From: Streptomyces sp. NBC_01233
GTDB lineage: Bacteria; Actinomycetota; Actinomycetes; Streptomycetales; Streptomycetaceae
DNA: 64,000 nucleotides
Direction: 5' to 3'
Assembly (NCBI RefSeq): GCF_035989305.1
Contig: NZ_CP108514.1
Coordinates: 868,001-932,000 of the forward strand
Made by a program: the position numbers and the translations under genes. Below are positions 59,723 through 64,000 of this stretch, in pieces; the stretch's first letter is position 1, and each line of letters opens with the position of its first letter. The notes under the pieces are model-generated. The model had not been told where the DNA came from. It was given only the letters and a program-made list of their open reading frames with translations, and did no database searches.

Positions 59723-61201
59723 ATGCGGCAGTTTCCTCTGGAGATGCACCACGTGGCACCCGGCCGGGTGGTCGAGTGGCGGCTCCGGTCCACGGCGGCG
59801 GAGGCCGGCGGCACGGACGATCCGGCGAGCAGGAAGGCGTCCTTCAACCAGGACAAGCACTTCACCGTCGCCGAGGAGAGCCGGGCGGCCGACGACCCGG
59901 TCGCGTCCTGGGTCGCGGTCACCTTCGAAGTGACCGGCCCGCTGGACGAGGAGGCCATGGCGCAGTCCCTGCTGTCCTTCGTCCGGCGGCACGAGGTGCT
60001 GCGGTGCGCCTTCCGCCGGCTGGCCGGGGAGCTGGCCTGCGAGCCCTTCGACCCCGCAGGACTCTCCCTCGAGCCCCGGGACGTGGGCACCTTCGAGTCC
60101 GCCGAGCTGCTGAACGGATTCCTCGTCGAACGGTTCAAGCGGAGCATCGACACCCTCTCCTGGCCGCTGTTCATCATGGGCGCCGTGCTCCGCGAGGACT
60201 CCGCCACGGTCTACCTGGCCTTCGACCACATCGTCTGCGACGGCATGTCGATGCCCATCGTCGTCCGTGAGGTGCTGACCGCCTACGAGGCCCTGCGCCG
60301 CGGCGACGAGATCGCGCTGCCGCCCGCCCCGAGCTATCTCGACTTCGCCGACCAGCAGCGCCGCCGCTACCTGTCCATCGACGCCCGCGACGAACGCCTG
60401 GACTACTGGAAGGCCTTCATCGGCCGGGCCGGCGAGTTCTTCCCCCGCTTCCCGCTCGACCTGGGTGTCGAGCCGGACCGGATGTACCCGATCGTCAACG
60501 AGGCCTCGCTGCTGCTGGACGCCGGCGAGACCGAGGTGTTCGAGAAGACCTGCCTGACGGCCGGCGGCAAGCCCTTCATGGGGGTGCTCGCCTCCGTCGC
60601 CGTGTGCCTGCGCGAGGCGGGCGGGCCGGGCGTCTACCGGGGCCTCATGCCGGTCAGCGAACGCGGCCGGGGAACCTGGACGAACTCGGTGGGCTGGTTC
60701 GTCAACACCATGCCCATCGAGTTCGACGCCTCACCCGGCCGGGACTTCGCGCAGGTCATGACCTCGGTGCGGGCCGGCTTCACCGAGATGATCGGGCATC
60801 TCGACGTGCCGTTCGTACGGGCGTGGGAGCTGCTGGCACCCGAGGAGTTCGCCGCCCGCTCCTGGCCGTACCCGGTGAACTTCTTCTCGTACATCGACAT
60901 GCGCAAGTGCCCGGGCGCCGAGCGCCACGACGACTGGCGGCCCGCCACCCACGTGTGGTCGGCGCGCGCCAACGGGGCCTGTTCGTGGTTCCAGCGGGAC
61001 ACGGACGGGCTGCACATGAACTCGCTCTACGTCGACACCCCGGCGGCCCGCCGGACCATGGGCGACTTCCAGGCGGCGCTGCGCCTCACGGTCCAGGAGA
61101 TCGCCCGCACCGGCGGCTTCCGCCGGCCCATCGCGCTGACCCCGCCGCGGCGTCCGGTGGGGACCCCGCTGGACGTGGCCGCGTACGCCCGGCGCCGCTG
61201 A
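59723..61201 (+). CDS. Freestanding condensation-domain protein
   Basis: A 492-residue protein with the fold of NRPS condensation or PapA-like acyltransferases. The active-site motif reads FDHIVCDGMS, i.e. xHxxxDG with Asp in place of the first of the two usual histidines; the catalytic second His is kept. Other family parts are PLFIMGAVL, VGWFVNTMPIEF and DVPFVRAWELL. No adenylation or carrier domain is attached or adjacent, so it either acts in trans on a carrier-bound substrate or is a small-molecule acyltransferase. Stand-alone gene, convergent with the membrane protein at 61211. Confidence 0.85.
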   Translation: MRQFPLEMHHVAPGRVVEWRLRSTAAEAGGTDDPASRKASFNQDKHFTVAEESRAADDPVASWVAVTFEVTGPLDEEAMAQSLLSFVRRHEVLRCAFRRLAGELACEPFDPAGLSLEPRDVGTFESAELLNGFLVERFKRSIDTLSWPLFIMGAVLREDSATVYLAFDHIVCDGMSMPIVVREVLTAYEALRRGDEIALPPAPSYLDFADQQRRRYLSIDARDERLDYWKAFIGRAGEFFPRFPLDLGVEPDRMYPIVNEASLLLDAGETEVFEKTCLTAGGKPFMGVLASVAVCLREAGGPGVYRGLMPVSERGRGTWTNSVGWFVNTMPIEFDASPGRDFAQVMTSVRAGFTEMIGHLDVPFVRAWELLAPEEFAARSWPYPVNFFSYIDMRKCPGAERHDDWRPATHVWSARANGACSWFQRDTDGLHMNSLYVDTPAARRTMGDFQAALRLTVQEIARTGGFRRPIALTPPRRPVGTPLDVAAYARRR

Positions 61202-61210
61202 ACCGGGGGC

Positions 61211-61876
61211 CTACGGGGTGGCCGCCCGGGCGGCTCGCGGGGTGCTCCGCAGCAGGGCGATCCCGACGGCGAAGGCCCAGTGGACGAGGAGGGCTGCGGT
61301 CAGCGCCGTGTTGCCCCAGCCCACCGCGCTGTAGAAGTCGGCGGCGTCCGTGCCGAAGAACAGCGAGGGGACGAAGGCGAGGTTGACCGCGGCGACGCCG
61401 TAGGCCGTGTACCCGGTCCAGCGCGGCGGGACGCCGGCGCGCAGGATCGCGTACCCGGCGGCGGCGAGGAGCACCGCCGTCAGCAGCCGGGCGGCCGAGC
61501 CGTGCAGCAGCATGCCGGCGTGGGCGAGCGGGCCGTCGACGGTCGGATCGAGGTCCCCGCCGGGGTGCTCCAGGACGATGCCCGCCTCTACGGACGCGGC
61601 GACCAGGGTGACGGTGACGTAGGCCGGCCCGGCGCCGAAGACCAGGGTGGCGGGCCAGTCGAAGGCGGGGCCCGCGCCGCGGATGACGTGGCGCAGGCCC
61701 GCGAGGAAGGCCAGCAGGGCCGCGCAGGTGAGGAGGTTGAGGAGGATCCGGGCGAGGACGTAGCCGGCGGGCGGCGGGCCGGAGTGGACGAAGCAGAGTG
61801 GTACGGCGACGGCTGCGAGTGCGCCCGCCGCGACGCCGCAGATTCCCATGAGCCGTCGTACGTGGTTCTCGTTCAT
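61211..61876 (-). CDS. Membrane protein, DUF4386-like
   Basis: A 221-residue integral membrane protein with about six helices, starting MNENHVRRLMGICGVAAGAL. Layout and motifs resemble DUF4386 proteins of unknown function (tentative). The GGAAGG before the ATG at 61876 supports the start. It follows the remnant of a regulator (61897-62040). Confidence 0.7.
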   Translation of the reverse strand: MNENHVRRLMGICGVAAGALAAVAVPLCFVHSGPPPAGYVLARILLNLLTCAALLAFLAGLRHVIRGAGPAFDWPATLVFGAGPAYVTVTLVAASVEAGIVLEHPGGDLDPTVDGPLAHAGMLLHGSAARLLTAVLLAAAGYAILRAGVPPRWTGYTAYGVAAVNLAFVPSLFFGTDAADFYSAVGWGNTALTAALLVHWAFAVGIALLRSTPRAARAATP

Positions 61877-61896
61877 CGGTTTCCTTCCCTCGGTGG

Positions 61897-62040
61897 TCAG
61901 GACGTCTCGATGCCGTCGAGCAGCCGGGCGATGCCGCAGGCGACGATCGGGGCGACGTCGCCGTCCTCGTCCTCGTCGAGTCCCGGCTCGCCCGCGAGGG
62001 AACACACTTCGAGGGCAAGGGGGCGCCGTGCACAGCGAGT
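61897..62040 (-). pseudogene. C-terminal remnant of a TetR-type regulator
   Basis: A frame without start reads PLALEVCSLAGEPGLDEDED and VAPIVACGIARLLDGIETS before a TGA at 61897. The ending GIARLLDGIE after an EPGLDED segment is typical of TetR-family C-termini. The DNA-binding domain is missing and the sigma factor gene ends 20 bases upstream, so only the tail has survived. It may once have regulated the membrane protein gene. Confidence 0.5.
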
Positions 62041-62059
62041 TGGGGCCGTTGCTCCCTGC

Positions 62060-63295
62060 TCAGAGGCGGGCCGCGCGCCGCAGGAGCAGATTGCGCTCCT
62101 GCGCGTTGCGCGTCAGCGAGGCCGCGCGCTCGAACTCCGCCCGGGCCTCCTGCGGCCGGCCGAGCCGCTCCAGCAGGTCGCCCCGTACGGACGGCAGCAA
62201 GTGGTAGGTGCGCAGGGCCGGTTCCCGCGCCAGGGCGTCGACCAGCGGCAGGGCCGCCTCCGGCCCCTCGGCCATCGAGACCGCGACGGCCCGGTTGAGC
62301 TCCACCACCGGCGAGGGGATCAGCTGGACGAGCCGCGCGTAGAGCGCGGCGATCCGCGGCCAGTCCGTGTCCTCGTAGCGGACGGCCGCCGCGTGGCATC
62401 CGGCGATGGCGGCCTGGACGGAGTACGGGCCGTTCCCGGCGTGACCCAGGGCCCGGGCGCCGCGGGCGATGAGCATGCGGTTCCACCGGGCCCGGTTCTG
62501 GTCGGCGAGCAGGACCGGTTCCCCGTCGGGGCCGGTGCGGGTGGCGATCCGGGACGCCTGGAACTCCAGCAGCGCGGCCAGGCCGTGCACCTCGGGTTCC
62601 TGCGGCATCAGGCCGGCCAGGACGCGGGCCAGGCGCAGGGCGTCCTCGCAGAGGGCGGGGCGGACGAGGTCGTCCCCGGCGGTGGCCGAGTAGCCCTCGT
62701 TGAAGATGAGGTAGATGACCTCCAGGACCGAGGAGAGCCGTGCGTCGCGGTCGGCGCCGTACGGGACCTCGAAGGGCACCCCGGCCTTGGCCAGGGTCCG
62801 CTTCGCCCGGACGATGCGCTGGGCGACGGCGGGCTCGGCGGCGAGGAAGGCGCGGGCGATCTCCTGGGTCGTCAGCCCGCCCATCAGGCGCAGGGTGAGC
62901 GCGATCCGGCCCTCGGTGGCCAGGACGGGGTGGCAGGAGGTGAAGATCAGGCGCAGCAGGTCGTCGTCGATGTCATCGGGGTCCGCCGGTTCGGCGGGCG
63001 GCGGCGCGTCCTCCAGGGTCCGGCCGACCTCGGCGAGCTTGCGCACGTAGGTCTCCTTGCGGCGGACGAGGTCGATGGCGCGGTGTTTGGCGGTGGCCGT
63101 GAGCCAGGCGCCCGGCCGGTCCGGGACGCCGGACTCCGGCCACTGTTCGAGGGCGGCGACCAGGGCGTCCTGGGCGATCTCCTCGGCGATGCCGACGTCC
63201 CGCACGATCCGGGCGACGCCGGCGATGATCCGCGCGGACTCGATCCTGAACACCGCTTCGACCGCTTGGGCCGCACTCACTGCCGTCACGGCCAC
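62060..63295 (-). CDS. ECF42-type RNA polymerase sigma factor
   Basis: A 411-residue sigma factor: regions 2 and 4 in the first 180 residues (EEIAQDALVAALEQWP, RPGAWLTATAKHRAIDLVRR, GGLTTQEIARAFLAAEPAVAQR) followed by a 200-residue tetratrico-like C-terminal extension (LIFNEGYSAT, ELNRAVAVSMAEGPEA). This extension and the adjacent DGPF/YciI gene define the ECF42 group, in which the extension rather than an anti-sigma factor controls activity. It is separated by 53 bases from that gene. Confidence 0.92.
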   Translation of the reverse strand: MAVTAVSAAQAVEAVFRIESARIIAGVARIVRDVGIAEEIAQDALVAALEQWPESGVPDRPGAWLTATAKHRAIDLVRRKETYVRKLAEVGRTLEDAPPPAEPADPDDIDDDLLRLIFTSCHPVLATEGRIALTLRLMGGLTTQEIARAFLAAEPAVAQRIVRAKRTLAKAGVPFEVPYGADRDARLSSVLEVIYLIFNEGYSATAGDDLVRPALCEDALRLARVLAGLMPQEPEVHGLAALLEFQASRIATRTGPDGEPVLLADQNRARWNRMLIARGARALGHAGNGPYSVQAAIAGCHAAAVRYEDTDWPRIAALYARLVQLIPSPVVELNRAVAVSMAEGPEAALPLVDALAREPALRTYHLLPSVRGDLLERLGRPQEARAEFERAASLTRNAQERNLLLRRAARL

Positions 63296-63348
63296 CCATC
63301 AGAGCAGCCGTGACGAGGCAGGGCAAACGCGGCGCGGACGCCACGGGA

Positions 63349-63708
63349 TCACATCTCCTCGATCTCCCGGACCTCGGCGCTGACGTTCCACTCGGCCGGG
63401 TGGATCTCGAGGAACCGCTTGGTCCACTCGATGGCCTCCGCCTTGTCCTTGCACTGGATGAGGGAGTAGCCGCCGACGACCTCCTTGGTCTCGGTGAACG
63501 GGCCGTCGGTGTAGCTGATCTTCCCGCCGGACCAGTTGACCCGGGTTCCCTCGGGGGTGTGCAGCAGTCCGGCCGTGTCGAGCATGACGCCGGCCTTGTT
63601 GATCTCCTCCATGTAGGCGCCCATGTTCTGCAGGAACTCGGGCGGGAACTCGGTGTCGGTGGTGAGCTCCTGCTCATTGATGCGGATCATCGTCAGGAAG
63701 CGCGGCAT
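63349..63708 (-). CDS. YciI/DGPF-domain protein
   Basis: A 119-residue YCII-related protein with the DGPF signature (YTDGPFTETKEVVGGYSL) and an N-terminal MPRFLTMIRINEQE. Such proteins are the standard neighbours and regulon members of ECF42 sigma factors. Probably the first gene of the operon leading to the sigma factor. ATG 63708. Confidence 0.92.
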   Translation of the reverse strand: MPRFLTMIRINEQELTTDTEFPPEFLQNMGAYMEEINKAGVMLDTAGLLHTPEGTRVNWSGGKISYTDGPFTETKEVVGGYSLIQCKDKAEAIEWTKRFLEIHPAEWNVSAEVREIEEM

Positions 63709-63833
63709 GGTGACTCCTCGGTCGGGAGGGCGGGGACTCTCCCCGCCTCTCACCCCTGCGTCGAACGGGAGACACCCGGATCGACAGCCTCCGGGAAATT
63801 CTTCGAAGATTTTCCGCGCACGGCCACCGGAGG

Positions 63834-64000
63834 TCAGCGGCTGTCACCCGTCCAGTCCCAGTGGCGCGGGTCCGCGGCGCGGCGGCGGTAGTGGGCGCGG
63901 CCGCCCGCTCCGTAGCGCCCTATCTCGGTGGGGAGCCTGGCTTCCTCGGCGAGCTGGGGCGCGCTCCAGCCGGTGATGTCCAGGAGGAGCCCGTCGAGCG
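63834..64000 (-). CDS. Unidentified protein, C-terminal part (window edge)
   Basis: An open minus-strand frame enters from the window end and stops at 63834. The visible 54 residues include LLLDITGWSAPQLAEEARLP and end HYRRRAADPRHWDWTGDSR. I do not recognise the family. The codon pattern is typical of a real gene. Confidence 0.5.
   Translation of the reverse strand, partial: LDGLLLDITGWSAPQLAEEARLPTEIGRYGAGGRAHYRRRAADPRHWDWTGDSR

Overview
The window is high-GC actinobacterial DNA, almost certainly from a Streptomyces chromosome. It carries a rodlin, a GH19 chitinase with a DasR-type site, a large LuxR/LAL regulator, ECF sigma factor pairs, an IdeR/DmdR-type iron box, GTG starts and many secreted hydrolases. 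Nearly every gene has long antisense open frames, which are a GC artefact.

Layout. 1-14.4 kb: MFS transporter (cut by the window edge), DinB-like protein, FprA-type ferredoxin reductase behind an iron box, DUF5302 peptide, rodlin, chitinase, LAL regulator, subtilase with P-domain, a flavoprotein remnant, DUF1838 and DUF1996 proteins, and an ECF sigma/anti-sigma pair. 14.5-14.8 kb: a 300-base interval holding two tandem tRNA-like genes on the minus strand whose halves are in permuted order (T-arm and acceptor 3' strand first, acceptor 5' strand and D-arm second). This is the most unusual thing in the window. 14.8-21.4 kb: conserved hypothetical protein, HEAT/LRV repeat protein, two overlapping ATP-grasp ligases, a transporter broken by an in-frame TAG, zinc alcohol dehydrogenase, lipoprotein.

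21.4-29.8 kb: a six-gene minus-strand operon that reads as a full salicylate route: CoA ligase fused to a thioesterase, salicylyl-CoA 5-hydroxylase, nitrilase, gentisate 1,2-dioxygenase, FAH-family hydrolase, maleate isomerase (expected end products fumarate and pyruvate). Its promoter carries an element that recurs in front of a carboxylesterase gene 7.8 kb away.

29.9-46.7 kb: anti-sigma kinase, alpha/beta hydrolase, two PAP2 phosphatases, LacI regulator, two carboxylesterases, secreted SurE, and a major facilitator gene split by two insertion sequences (an IS200/IS605 element and an IS701-like element). Removing both at their inferred target sites restores an exact 417-codon frame. A second, nearly identical IS200/IS605 copy lies 7.3 kb upstream and truncates a small gene. 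Copies of a TTACACGTGTAA-like palindrome occur near the hydrolase, the lacI gene and the broken transporter.

46.8-64 kb: DUF2330 and DUF4232 secreted proteins, GNAT acetyltransferase, an ABC importer operon (HAD hydrolase, ATPase, two permeases, binding lipoprotein) divergent from a GntR/UTRA regulator with a palindromic operator, a second HEAT/LRV protein, GDSL esterase, a freestanding condensation-domain protein, and an ECF42-type sigma factor with its DGPF/YciI partner.
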